Virus record (IMG/VR): IMGVR_UViG_3300022674_000006
Coordinates: 1 to 25,628 of that record
Direction: 5' to 3' (one strand)
Length of the DNA stretch: 25,628 nt
Source of the DNA: a virus
This document shows positions 7,909-16,469 of the stretch, piece by piece. The notes beneath the pieces were generated by a model. The model worked only from the letters and a program-made list of their open reading frames with translations, made no database searches and was not told the DNA's origin. A program made the translations under genes and the position numbers. The stretch's first letter is position 1. Each line of letters begins with the position of its first letter.

Positions 7909-8321
7909 TACAATTCTAACATTAGTTCAATTGATTCGATATCGTCGGCAGATAAACCTAATGTTGTATTATTAAGTTTAACTTTTTGAATGTTTCCAGG
8001 ATATTCTAATTGTAAAGCTTCATTATAAGCTTCCATTTGAGTATCTCTAGCTTCAATAAGTGGAAGAAGCTCTGGATTGTTTCTAAGGGCTTCATATTCC
8101 TCTGTAGATTTAACGTCATGTTCTTTAATCATAGCGTCAAATTCCTCAGTAGGTTCAAATTCCTTATGAAACTTCTTATATTCTTCTTGGATGCTTCTGA
8201 AGTTTTTAACAACAGCTATACCGAATCCAGAAGTTCTAATACTTCTAATTGTTGGATTTATTAAAGCTTCTCCTAAGTCAAAAGCTTCCTTAAATGTAAT
8301 AATTGATTTTTCTTCACTCAT
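7908..8321 (-). CDS. Hypothetical 137-residue helical protein
   Basis: Mostly helical and acidic, beginning MSEEKSIITFKEAFDLGEAL and with long charged helices (NFRSIQEEYKKFHKEFEPTEEFDAM, STEEYEALRNNPELLPLIEARDTQMEAYNEAL). The end has NTTLGLSADDIESIELMLEL. It resembles phage proteins of unknown function near recombination genes; I cannot name a family. It overlaps the next upstream gene by 4 bases and the RusA gene by one, so it belongs to the same transcript. A structural or adaptor role to the neighbouring nucleases is possible but not shown. Confidence 0.65.
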   Translation of the reverse strand: MSEEKSIITFKEAFDLGEALINPTIRSIRTSGFGIAVVKNFRSIQEEYKKFHKEFEPTEEFDAMIKEHDVKSTEEYEALRNNPELLPLIEARDTQMEAYNEALQLEYPGNIQKVKLNNTTLGLSADDIESIELMLEL

Positions 8322-8593
8322 AATTTTGGTTCTATTTCTATTTCGTTTAAATATATGTTAATAAATGCTTTAATCCTACTTCCTAAAACGTCTTGTTCAT
8401 CGACGTAAATGTTTAACTGAAAGGCTTTAGAGGCATAATCTTCAAGCTCCTCTTCTATTCCAGATAAAATAATTTTCATTAGGTCTTTAAATAGCATTAT
8501 TAAAGCGTCTGATTCATCTCTTTCATCGCATTTTATTAGTGTGTATATAGCTGACGCTTTATGCACTAATTCTTCTACAACTTTATCTCTCAT
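8318..8593 (-). CDS. Hypothetical 91-residue protein
   Basis: A small acidic, helical protein (MRDKVVEELVHKASAIYTLI, LMKIILSGIEEELEDYASKAFQLNI) ending ALNIY-like and IEIEPKL. Its first codon overlaps the stop of the nuclease gene and its last bases overlap the next gene, so translation is probably coupled. No known motif is visible. Confidence 0.6.
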   Translation of the reverse strand: MRDKVVEELVHKASAIYTLIKCDERDESDALIMLFKDLMKIILSGIEEELEDYASKAFQLNIYVDEQDVLGSRIKAFINIYLNEIEIEPKL

Positions 8594-9561
8594 TATATAA
8601 GTATATTACCTGATGATTCATAGGCTTCTTTTGAATAAGAAAATGAATTATTTGCTAAATGCCAATCATATTCCTCAGCTAATTGCACATAACCTTTTCT
8701 TACTAATCGTCCTTCTACTTCTCTACCATCACGACCTTGCAATAACGTTTCATCTGTTATGGTGAATGTTATTGGGCATAATGGGTCTATTTTAGATATG
8801 TATATGTACTTAAATGGCTCTATACTATAGTCTGGGTAATTTTCAAATGCCCATTCTAATACTGCATCATGATACATTGCCGCTTGTATATCATATCTTA
8901 ATTTAAAAAATTGTCTTATAAAATCCTCTTTAGCTACTGCGCCAGTTTTCAAATCTATAGGTACAATTTCCTTTTTATTGTGGTCTACTCTAATCCAATC
9001 TAATTTAGATTTGAATTTACCATTTTTCCAGATGATAACGACTTGTGGTAATAAGTCTACACCTTTTTCATCAGGGTTAACAAGATTTTTTGTAAATTCA
9101 TGTTCACTTACTGATTTAGCCATTGTTTGAGCTACAAGATAAGCTTCAGAAGATAATAACATTTTATTCTTCTTAGACTTTTCTAATTTTAAATATTCCC
9201 ATAATTGTGGAACATCTACTTTAGCTCTAAAAACATCTTCTTTTTTAACAGAAGACCATAGTCCTAACATTTTAGCTACAGCAATAGCCTCTTCAGGTGT
9301 TGCCTTTATGTTATTTTCTACCATAGCATCAGCAACTAAACCTAAACTTGCGGTTGGTTTAACGTTATCTGTTACTATGAACTTTTTATTAAAGGACTTC
9401 ATGTCTCCTTGAATTAACTCTTCAACTGCATGACCTAAAATAAAATATTCAGCATCTGCATTTTCAAATGGTTTGTTTATACTTCTTGGGCCTTCTTTAT
9501 CAAATTTAGATAAAGCACTGTAGCTTATAAGAGGTATATCAAAATAGTTTTCATCCTTCAT
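8593..9561 (-). CDS. PD-(D/E)XK superfamily exonuclease
   Basis: This is a 322-residue RecB/Cas4-like nuclease related to phage exonuclease VIII-like proteins (DUF3799-type). The N-terminal SYSALSKFDKEGPRSI and GHAVEELI (H44) form the first conserved blocks. The catalytic core is KSKLDWIRV (D188), PIDLKTG (D203 and K205), and the QxxxY motif in YDIQAAMYHDAVLEW (Q226, Y230). There is no cluster of cysteines for an iron-sulfur site. It probably degrades one strand of double-stranded DNA ends, giving substrates for annealing or for the Sak4-like ATPase encoded upstream. The start at 9561 overlaps the small membrane gene by 11 bases. Confidence 0.88.
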   Translation of the reverse strand: MKDENYFDIPLISYSALSKFDKEGPRSINKPFENADAEYFILGHAVEELIQGDMKSFNKKFIVTDNVKPTASLGLVADAMVENNIKATPEEAIAVAKMLGLWSSVKKEDVFRAKVDVPQLWEYLKLEKSKKNKMLLSSEAYLVAQTMAKSVSEHEFTKNLVNPDEKGVDLLPQVVIIWKNGKFKSKLDWIRVDHNKKEIVPIDLKTGAVAKEDFIRQFFKLRYDIQAAMYHDAVLEWAFENYPDYSIEPFKYIYISKIDPLCPITFTITDETLLQGRDGREVEGRLVRKGYVQLAEEYDWHLANNSFSYSKEAYESSGNILI

Positions 9562-9724
9562 CTGTCTTCTCCTTCTTAGGGTGTAAATAGCAAATTAAAA
9601 TACCTATTAGTCCAAGTATAAAACCATAAATAAATCCTGCTAATTCACTCCTATTTTTAGTTTTCATAATATTTAAACCCCATATACCTAAGAGTATCCA
9701 TATTATTAATGTTAATATTTCCAT
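9551..9724 (-). CDS. Small membrane protein
   Basis: The 57-residue protein starts at the ATG at 9724. It has two predicted membrane segments: LTLIIWILLGIWGLNI at about residues 4-19 and LAGFIYGFILGLIGILICYL at about residues 28-47, joined by a short charged loop (MKTKNRSE) and ending in a charged tail (HPKKEKTDEG). It is the first gene after the terminator at 9748-9773, so it may start a new transcription unit. Hypothetical functions include alteration of host membranes, but nothing in the sequence proves this. Confidence 0.6.
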   Translation of the reverse strand: MEILTLIIWILLGIWGLNIMKTKNRSELAGFIYGFILGLIGILICYLHPKKEKTDEG

Positions 9725-9747
9725 AATTATATAGTTTACGTATAAAA

Positions 9748-9773
9748 TTGGGGAAGGTTTCACCCCTCCCCAA
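9748..9773 (-). terminator. Rho-independent terminator after the amidoligase gene
   Basis: On the minus strand TTGGGGAGGG and CCTTCCCCAA pair over 10 positions with one G-T wobble and a GTGAAA loop, followed by TTTTATA. The hairpin lies seven bases past the stop of the amidoligase gene (9781). The stretch of T on the minus side only indicates leftward termination. It would end the amide-bond gene block and separate it from the nuclease block. Confidence 0.9.
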
Positions 9774-9780
9774 ATATTTG

Positions 9781-10148
9781 TTAAAATAATTTAATTTTAG
9801 GCTCATAAGATGCATCATCTTGTGTGTCTCTTGAATATGATAAATCTTCTTCTTCCTTATAGTTAGAATAATATTCACACATATCTTCATAATGTAAAAT
9901 TAAAGCTTCAGCAGTATTTCCTTCAGGATAAACGAATTTAAAGATTTCTCTTATATCTATTTTATCTGAAGTTGTACTATCTGATTCTGCATATTTTACC
10001 ATAGTCATACACATAAGAAGCCAATAAATAATCTTATATTTATTCAATGTACCTTGATGTATTCTAAACTCTATAGTTCTAGATGGATAAAATATTAATG
10101 GTATAAGATTAACCCAATAATACAGTTTGTTATCGTAAAAGCATTTAA
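9781..10148 (-). CDS. Amidoligase_2-like protein, exon 2
   Basis: This is the C-terminal exon. It reads in frame from KCFYDNKLYYWVNL through IPLIFYPSRTIEFRIHQGTLN to the stop at 9781. The RTIEFRIHQGT segment is the conserved C-terminal signature of the putative amidoligase (COOH-NH2 ligase) family, which uses a glutamine synthetase-like fold. The open frame continues upstream of the TTG at about 10047 for 33 more codons, so annotating only the later start would lose the signature. Downstream, the sequence continues as a helical region (IIYWLLMCMTMVKYAE) and an acidic tail. The exon 1 partner is at 10398-11439. Confidence 0.85.
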
Positions 10149-10397
10149 CTTTTACATCTATATATTTCTATATAGCTCGGACTATGTCTTCACCCTACTT
10201 TCACATATAGGGGTTGAGCGCTCGTGTCACTTTACTGTCCGTTCTGGACTCCATGTGTTAGTCTCTGCACTTTCCTATTGTTCCCAATAGGCTTAGCTCA
10301 AAATTGTCATATATGATTAGATACTTTTCATACTTAGAGTTCTTTTGAATTCACTCAATTTTACATATAGATTGCTCTATAAGGTCGCTATTATGTT
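10149..10397 (-). ncRNA. Small ORF-less group I intron in the amidoligase gene
   Basis: This intron is about 249 bases. The P7 strands are GACUA (10259-10263) and AUAGUC (10180-10185) in GUGAAGACAUAGUCC, close to T4-type introns. A P6 hairpin (10274-10291, CCUAUU and AAUAGG) and a P9 hairpin with a GAAA tetraloop (10158-10175) are clear. P4-like pairing exists between AAAAUUG and CAAUUUU. P1 forms between exon GUCGU and GCGAC in the intron. The exact ends are uncertain by one to a few bases: the preferred join (10398 with 10148) places the last exon base opposite an A instead of the usual G. Joining at 10154 is also in frame and adds two residues. Confidence 0.9.
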
Positions 10398-11439
10398 AAC
10401 GACTAGAAATATCCCATTTATGGGTTCTGGTTTTATCAGCTATATGGGTTATATAATTTCCTTTATATTCATATTTACAAACTGAATTATTGTTAAGAAA
10501 TGTTAAAATACTATCAAAATCTTTATGAGACTTTAATGGTTGTGTATAATTCTTTCTCTTAATCTTATTCACATTTGTAAACTTATAGTAAGGAAACATT
10601 CTATAAACTTGGTCTTGAATATTAACCATTAATGTATAAAATTTAGTAATAAATTCCTTGTTTGTTGGTACATTACCAATATGGCAATGCAAGGAATTTG
10701 TTACATCAAACTCACAAGTGTTTTTTAAAGTTTCAACAATTGGTATTAAGCTTGATATTTGTTTAAATGGTTTTGTCACATACTCATAGTTTCTAGTAGA
10801 ACCATCTCTAGCAGGAACAAATCCTTGCTCTAACATTGTTTTACCAGGTACTACACCAGAACATGTTTCAATTTCAACACCATAAGAATAACCTAAACTT
10901 AAATCATCTATAGCAGTTTTCTTTTTTTCTCTCCATTTAGCAAACATGTATTTATTAAATTCATAACCATATTGTAAATTTTTATATAAAGAACTGTATT
11001 CACGACTTCTAAGTATGCTGTCATCTTCGTAATAAAGCCTAGTGTCTTTATCATACCTCATTGTTTTAGCTAAATCCTTAGTAATAAAACTAACATTTCC
11101 ACCTTTAAAAACACCCTCTTCCCATTTATGATTAAAATATTTAGTAACAAGCTGTCTTCCGACATCCTTTATTATATATCGTCCTGGGGCTTTAGGCACT
11201 TTTCTTAAATGTTGAGCTAATCTTAATATTTGAGGAGGTGGGCTAAAATCAGCGACATATTTTTTGATATCTAAATCATAAAATAAATTTTTATCATCTT
11301 TTTTTAGCCATTTTCTAACTCCATTATGCATAACATCGAAGATGTCAACATTTATTTCAAAGTATTCACCTTTTAGCTTATAACAGTTAGACCGTAGAGC
11401 TTTTTCTCCATTAAATTTTACTACAGTATAATCTTTCAT
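10398..11439 (-). CDS. Amidoligase_2-like protein, exon 1
   Basis: The exon encodes 347 residues from MKDYTVVKFNGEKALRSN. An N-terminal region of about 180 residues has no recognised motif. The catalytic part follows: GYSYGVEIETCSG (residues 183-195, with the two metal-binding glutamates of the glutamine synthetase-like fold in VEIET), a second acid-containing strand YEYVTKP (218-224), and NSLHCHIGN (248-256, histidine-containing strand). These are typical of Amidoligase_2 proteins, which join a carboxyl group to an amine using ATP. The exon ends HKWDISSR, and the exon 2 protein continues KCFYDNKLYYWVNL. It overlaps the GATase gene by 4 bases, so the two may be coupled. The full product is about 469 residues. 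Confidence 0.88.
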
Positions 11440-13454
11440 ATTACTAATTTGTTTTCGATAAATTTACTAATATCTTCAATTAATATCTCAGCTGATTGAT
11501 TTCCTTGAAATTGTTGAAGTTGTTTAATAGTATCACTACATGAATCCATAAATTCTAATGCTACATCTCTAACTTTCAAACTTTCTTCTTCAGTTTCAAT
11601 TTCACCAAAAGGAAGTTCGTCATCGTTATTAGTATCATCGACATCTTCATCTCTATATAGTCTATCTAAAAAATCAGCATAAGCTTCATCATCATCAAGT
11701 TGAGCCCTTTTAGTTTTGATACATTTTACATTAGAATATCTAAACATATTTTCATCATTTGATATTAATTCTATACCATCAAAATGATATGTAAATAATT
11801 CTGTAACTAAAATATTAAGGTCATCTACATTTGTAACAATGTCGCCAACAGCAATTCCTAATTTATTAGTTTCACCAGGGTCAGTTCCGCTAGGCAATAC
11901 AATTACGCTTTTATTAAAATCTAGTTTAGATTGATTACTTACTTCATCATCTGTTAAATCTATATCATATAAAAAACCGTAATTGAATATATACGTACCT
12001 CTATTATAAAATAAAGGTTCATATTCTCCATGGTATTCTGCTAATTCTCTTTTACAAAATACTAAATTACAATAATCATCCACATAATAAGGAATAGGTT
12101 GGTCAGAATATTGAGATAATTCTAATGCAAAATCTTCATTGCCAAATTCTAATTCTAATTCACGTAATAAATAAGAAAAGTCTTGGTATGATAAATTTAC
12201 ATCATCATCTACAAGAATACCTTGAATAAAAGTATATTGTTTAGCATTAGCATCAGGATAACCTTCTTCGTTTAATCTCAAATGCCCATTTGCTGGTATA
12301 TTCGCATACCAATATCTACCTTTATTGTAATAAACTTTATTTCTTTCCATTAAATCAAGGTCAACTTCTTCATTTTGAATTTGACCATCTTCTAATGGGT
12401 TAAAAAATCCATCACCAGAATGAGTATCTACAGTCATTAATTTTTCAAATACTATAGCTTTATATTTCTCATTGTATTCGTCTAAATCGTCTATACTATC
12501 AATATTCGTTATATCCTTATCCTTTAATGCAGGGGAGTGATTATTGCAATCATCATAACAATCTTCATCATAAATATTATAACGTCTATTTATCATGTCA
12601 GCTAATGTTCCTTTATCATTAAGATGATTTTTATTGCCACCACTTAACTTCTTCAAACCACTCCCCGAATGCTTTTTTAGCCTTAGCTGTACGGGTTGGT
12701 CTTTACGAAGTAATTTATCAGTTTGCAATTGTTTTCTCTCAATATCCATAACATGTTTTATTTCACAATTATCACCAATTGAGATTGTAAACACCTTATT
12801 ATGAGGAACTTCTTCTATAGCTTCAAGTTCTTTATCATCTAAAGTTACATTTTCAAGCTGTTCTTTTAAAGATGCAAAATAAAGACCTTCTTTCATTTCT
12901 ACAACATGTAAAGGTCTTTCTATAAATATATCTTTAGCATCTTCTGCTCTCTTAGACGCTCCCTTATAAAAATACATAGTATTTGGGTCATCCAAGTATA
13001 CAAACATAAGGGCAGCTGCTCCACGATAATCTTCTAATACTCCAAATTCTTTTTTTTCTAAGATTTTAGCTAGTATTATACTATCTGTATCATCATGTTC
13101 AGCTTTAACTCCATATTTTTTAGCCAAATCTAGTTTATTATAAATAGTACCGTTATGTACCATTACAATATTACCAAATTCTATTGGTTGTGCCCCTTTC
13201 ATTGTCACGGGATAACCAAATGTAGGTTGCCTAGTATGACCTAAAAATACTGACTTACGGTTTAATTTTCTCCAATTAACATTTTGAGTAAATTCTTGAG
13301 CCTTAATGATGTCTTTTATAACTCCACTATTATTATTCCAAAGTCCTGTTGACTGCTTGCCTCTTTCCTCATTATATATTAATAATGATTTAAAGGCCAA
13401 TAAATTAATTCCTGTTTTACTTGTTTTAGGCACAAAGGCCGCTAATCCACACAT
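11436..13454 (-). CDS. Class II glutamine amidotransferase with long acidic C-terminal extension
   Basis: The 672-residue protein starts MCGLAAF, so removal of Met1 leaves Cys2 as the N-terminal nucleophile of an Ntn hydrolase. The amidotransferase domain covers about residues 1-230. It carries the expected RGKQSTG (31-37), GHTRQPTFG (72-80), HNGTI (100-104) and DTDS (122-125) residues for glutamine binding. It releases ammonia from glutamine for transfer to another substrate. The remaining 430 or so residues are unusually acidic (for example DDNNDDELPFGEIETEEES) and show no known synthase domain. This differs from GlmS and asparagine synthetase, whose partner domains are recognisable. In context, the ammonia acceptor is probably a product of the neighbouring ligases. 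Confidence 0.9.
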   Translation of the reverse strand: MCGLAAFVPKTSKTGINLLAFKSLLIYNEERGKQSTGLWNNNSGVIKDIIKAQEFTQNVNWRKLNRKSVFLGHTRQPTFGYPVTMKGAQPIEFGNIVMVHNGTIYNKLDLAKKYGVKAEHDDTDSIILAKILEKKEFGVLEDYRGAAALMFVYLDDPNTMYFYKGASKRAEDAKDIFIERPLHVVEMKEGLYFASLKEQLENVTLDDKELEAIEEVPHNKVFTISIGDNCEIKHVMDIERKQLQTDKLLRKDQPVQLRLKKHSGSGLKKLSGGNKNHLNDKGTLADMINRRYNIYDEDCYDDCNNHSPALKDKDITNIDSIDDLDEYNEKYKAIVFEKLMTVDTHSGDGFFNPLEDGQIQNEEVDLDLMERNKVYYNKGRYWYANIPANGHLRLNEEGYPDANAKQYTFIQGILVDDDVNLSYQDFSYLLRELELEFGNEDFALELSQYSDQPIPYYVDDYCNLVFCKRELAEYHGEYEPLFYNRGTYIFNYGFLYDIDLTDDEVSNQSKLDFNKSVIVLPSGTDPGETNKLGIAVGDIVTNVDDLNILVTELFTYHFDGIELISNDENMFRYSNVKCIKTKRAQLDDDEAYADFLDRLYRDEDVDDTNNDDELPFGEIETEEESLKVRDVALEFMDSCSDTIKQLQQFQGNQSAEILIEDISKFIENKLVI

Positions 13455-13456
13455 AT

Positions 13457-14236
13457 TTATTTTTTTAAGTTTGTGTTAATAATTTTATTAGCTAATGATT
13501 TATTGTAAGTATTAATACAAGTAATCACATCAGCTTCCAATTCTGTTGGGAGTTTAATCCCTAAATTAAATAATTCAAATGCTTTTTCAACTCCAGCATA
13601 TACACTACGCATATACTTCTCATCGAAAATCCAATAATTACTTAATGTTCGGTATTCAAATCCAAAATCTTTCATTCGGTATGCTCCTGCTTTCCCATAC
13701 ATTTTTCTTCTGTTAACATCTTTGTCATCTAATACTGATTGTACACCTATAGTGTAATCTAATAGTTTAATGAGCTCTATGCTATCATCTTCGTTATGTC
13801 CATCATAACCTACATGTATGTGTCCAGCAGCACTACGAAAGTTCCCATTCGCATCTGGAGATGGGTTTTCTTCTCTGGTATATGCTGTAAAATCTGGAAT
13901 ACATCCAAACGTCCTTGCTATTTCCGAATCTAAATATTTTGGTTTAAATTCAGCATAAGCTACGTCAGAAATATCACATTTTTTACTTTGCATATCTGTT
14001 TTAATATAATCTAGAAAGTCTACGTGTTCTGATACAAATGATTCTACATCTAATACGGGTAAAGTATTAAATTCAACCATTACATTATCTACTAAAACAC
14101 TTCTACCTTCATCATCAATCGGTACGGGACACCATTTGTCTCCCTGTATAAGTTCTATCGCTGGAAAGAACTCTAATTTTCCATTAATCTTTTTTGTAAC
14201 GAAAAGTTCTGGGTCTGACCCTAATGTAAAGTTCAT
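13457..14236 (-). CDS. COOH-NH2 ligase type 2 (phage phiEco32-like amidoligase)
   Basis: The start at 14236 (MNFTLGSDPELFVTKK) directly follows the stop at 14238 of the gene upstream and gives 259 residues. The family signatures are visible in order: GSDPELF (6-12), VEFNT (54-58), AGHIHVGYDG (137-146), GKAGAYR (181-187) and FEYRTLSNYW (193-202). The conserved glutamates and histidines correspond to the metal and ATP site of the glutamine synthetase-like fold. This family was described from phage phiEco32 and relatives and is predicted to form amide bonds between amino acids or peptides. It sits in the same operon as another amidoligase, an ATP-grasp ligase, an amidotransferase and a cyclotransferase. 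Confidence 0.92.
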   Translation of the reverse strand: MNFTLGSDPELFVTKKINGKLEFFPAIELIQGDKWCPVPIDDEGRSVLVDNVMVEFNTLPVLDVESFVSEHVDFLDYIKTDMQSKKCDISDVAYAEFKPKYLDSEIARTFGCIPDFTAYTREENPSPDANGNFRSAAGHIHVGYDGHNEDDSIELIKLLDYTIGVQSVLDDKDVNRRKMYGKAGAYRMKDFGFEYRTLSNYWIFDEKYMRSVYAGVEKAFELFNLGIKLPTELEADVITCINTYNKSLANKIINTNLKK

Positions 14237-14237
14237 G

Positions 14238-15116
14238 TTAAATAAAATTAAATCGTGATTTATTATATAAATTAATATCATATAAAGAGTCTGCTATAAG
14301 AACGTTTTTGTTGGATTCTTTTATAATCCAATAATAATTATTTATTATTAAATTACTAGAATCAATAAACCCTTCATTGTCTATACATTTAACATATGTT
14401 TTATCACTAATGTTATTATGTTTAGTTGATAAAATATTATAAACCTCTAACCATTTTCTCTGCCTAACTAAACTTTTTAGTTTTTTTATCGAAACAGGAT
14501 GAGGTCTCATAATATTAAATGTATTTAAATTACTATGAAGTTTAACTTTCATTCTCCTATTTAAAAATTCTATAGGAGTTATATAACTTATTTCTTCATA
14601 ATTGTGCAATTGTATTGGAGACATATCATTAAATGAAAAATTGAATAAATGTCCTAATTGAAATATCTCCCAATTGTCTAAATGAGATAAGTCTTTTCTT
14701 TTTCTTAAATTTAGTATTCTTCTTGGTAAATGTCTATAATGAGATGAATATAAATATCTAATCATACTTAAAATAAGTAGATTATAATAATTAGCCTCTG
14801 TTTCTTTAGACGTAAATCTAAGTATGACACACCTTTCATCTGAATCATGCATCGTCACATTAAATCCAAATACATTAATGAAATCAATCCATTTTTGTAT
14901 AAAAGATTTACTTCTATTTTGCAAAGGAAGATAATCAAAATGAACATCTATATCTATTATTTTACCTATTATATGTTCAGGATTTAACACTATAGCTTTA
15001 CCTACTATAAAATTACAACATTCTACAGTAGTTTTAGCCATTGATTTTATTTGAACCCCATCTTTATATATAGATTTTATAGTAATAGTTGTATGTCTTG
15101 TAGTTTCATCTTTCAT
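14238..15116 (-). CDS. Unknown 292-residue protein in the amide-bond operon
   Basis: The protein begins MKDETTRHTTITIKSIYKDG. The first 130 residues look alpha/beta (VHFDYLPLQNRSKSF, ERCVILRFTSKE). The middle is basic and helical (RHLPRRILNLRKRKDLS). The last 55 residues (KTYVKCIDNEGFIDSSNLIINNYYWIIKESNKNVL...KSRF) resemble the small SH3-like end domain found on many phage proteins, with the KCIDNxG and later K-SRF pattern. Its start overlaps the ATP-grasp stop (ATGA) and its stop nearly abuts the ligase start. Conserved location would imply a partner or substrate role, such as carrying the modified group. I cannot assign a function. Confidence 0.75.
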   Translation of the reverse strand: MKDETTRHTTITIKSIYKDGVQIKSMAKTTVECCNFIVGKAIVLNPEHIIGKIIDIDVHFDYLPLQNRSKSFIQKWIDFINVFGFNVTMHDSDERCVILRFTSKETEANYYNLLILSMIRYLYSSHYRHLPRRILNLRKRKDLSHLDNWEIFQLGHLFNFSFNDMSPIQLHNYEEISYITPIEFLNRRMKVKLHSNLNTFNIMRPHPVSIKKLKSLVRQRKWLEVYNILSTKHNNISDKTYVKCIDNEGFIDSSNLIINNYYWIIKESNKNVLIADSLYDINLYNKSRFNFI

Positions 15117-16027
15117 TTTTTAGCTAAATTATTGTAACTTGTTATAAAGTCATGTAAATTATTTTCATGAGTATTCCCTATACCATATCTTCTTGTGTAA
15201 GCGTCATGGTCAAATGGAATATTACAATACTTAGATATAGCTTCTGTATATCTTCTATGTGTTGTAGTTCCTCTTTTCATACCAGGAGCAGTATTAACTT
15301 CTAGTACATAAAATTCATCATCTTTAGTTTTTACCAAATCAATAGCTGCAAAATCTAAATCTAAGGCTTTTATAGCATTTAATGAAATACTTATCATATC
15401 ATAAAAATAGTTTCCATCTTTATCCCATAAGGTTAAATCACCTCTTGTAAATGACCAACCATTCATTAGATTCTTAACTTCTTTATTTGCTACAATTATA
15501 CCTTTATTTCGCATTCTGTCTTTAGACATTTGGCGTTTTTGAACAATATCAATAACTTCACCATCAAATACGTGAACTCTATATTCTATATCAGTGTCTA
15601 ACATAGACGTATAAAGATTACATTTAACCAATTGGTCTTCTGCTCTAGCTATAACAATACCTTTACCTTTTGAGGCTCTTGTTAAAGTTCTACAGAAAAT
15701 ATTTTCGGATAAATGGAATAGAGATTTTGCATTTTCCAAATCTGTTGCGAAAAATGGTACATTAACTCCATTTTTCCCTAATATAGTTAAACAATCAACT
15801 TTAGAAGATGCTTTTCTAACAGCTTCTGATTTATTCAAAATATCTACATTTTTTCCTTCTAATACAGGAATGTCTCCTTGAAATCCCCAATTTACAACTA
15901 CATCATTCAATCTAGGTTTATAGTTTCTATCGGGAAATATTCTTAAAGTATTAAAATATTTTGAAATTGTTTTTGCGGATAATGAATTACGTTTATACGG
16001 TAATATCATTGGTCTTTTCCTATTCAT
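15113..16027 (-). CDS. ATP-grasp ligase (RimK-like)
   Basis: This is a 304-residue ATP-grasp protein. It has the lysine-containing loop SKGKGIVIA (119-127) for nucleotide binding, the central strand EYRVHVFDGEVID (148-160) followed by VQKRQM, and the metal-binding C-terminal part DFAAIDLV (225-232) with EVNTAPGM (243-250). The acidic and asparagine residues of EVNTAPG coordinate magnesium. Such enzymes activate a carboxyl group as acyl phosphate and join it to an amine or thiol. Related members add amino acids to proteins (RimK) or make peptides. The substrate here is unknown. It is preceded by the cyclotransferase gene and followed by the overlapping unknown gene. Confidence 0.9.
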   Translation of the reverse strand: MNRKRPMILPYKRNSLSAKTISKYFNTLRIFPDRNYKPRLNDVVVNWGFQGDIPVLEGKNVDILNKSEAVRKASSKVDCLTILGKNGVNVPFFATDLENAKSLFHLSENIFCRTLTRASKGKGIVIARAEDQLVKCNLYTSMLDTDIEYRVHVFDGEVIDIVQKRQMSKDRMRNKGIIVANKEVKNLMNGWSFTRGDLTLWDKDGNYFYDMISISLNAIKALDLDFAAIDLVKTKDDEFYVLEVNTAPGMKRGTTTHRRYTEAISKYCNIPFDHDAYTRRYGIGNTHENNLHDFITSYNNLAKK

Positions 16028-16040
16028 TGTTTTTAATTTA

Positions 16041-16469
16041 TTAATTTATATTAAATTCTGATATGTATGTTCTCCAATTTATTATTCCATCCGCTTCTAT
16101 AGGTTTTGTATGAGGGTCTCTATTGAAAATATAAATATAGGCATCCCCAAATTTTGTTTCAATAGTTTTTTCTCTATACAGCCCATCATTTTGTCCAGGA
16201 GTTACTCCTTCTAACAATCTTATAAACTTCAAACATTCTTCTGATACAGCATATACTTCTGTGTATATCTGATTTCTAGGTTCTAAGGTTACTCCAGGAA
16301 ATGCTCCAAGGTCATACATAGAAAATTCATCTTTAGTGATGTCTTTTCCTAAGAATACCGCTTCTCCTGTTTTTATAAACTTTCCTATTATTCTCTCATG
16401 ATTATGTAAACCTTTTAATAATGAACCATATACTGCTACTCTTTGATTTAAATTATCCATAGTTTTCAA
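16041..16469 (-). CDS. Gamma-glutamylcyclotransferase-like protein
   Basis: The 142-residue protein (or 139 from the third-codon-later ATG) has the GGCT/AIG2 fold. The substrate loop is VAVYGSLLKGLHN (11-23), the middle part has FPGVTLEP, and the predicted catalytic glutamate is E87 in RLLEGVTPG. The C-terminal strand DAYIYIFN and then the INWRTYI end fit the family. Members cleave gamma-glutamyl-amine linkages with formation of 5-oxoproline. With ligases next to it, it may remove or edit gamma-linked amino acids. The start overlaps the end of the preceding gene by 17 bases. Confidence 0.88.
   Translation of the reverse strand: MKTMDNLNQRVAVYGSLLKGLHNHERIIGKFIKTGEAVFLGKDITKDEFSMYDLGAFPGVTLEPRNQIYTEVYAVSEECLKFIRLLEGVTPGQNDGLYREKTIETKFGDAYIYIFNRDPHTKPIEADGIINWRTYISEFNIN

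Noticed and set aside
9657-9890. A 77-residue minus-strand ORF overlapping the amidoligase end and the terminator.
   Set aside because: It crosses a strong terminator and overlaps two better-supported genes in another frame.
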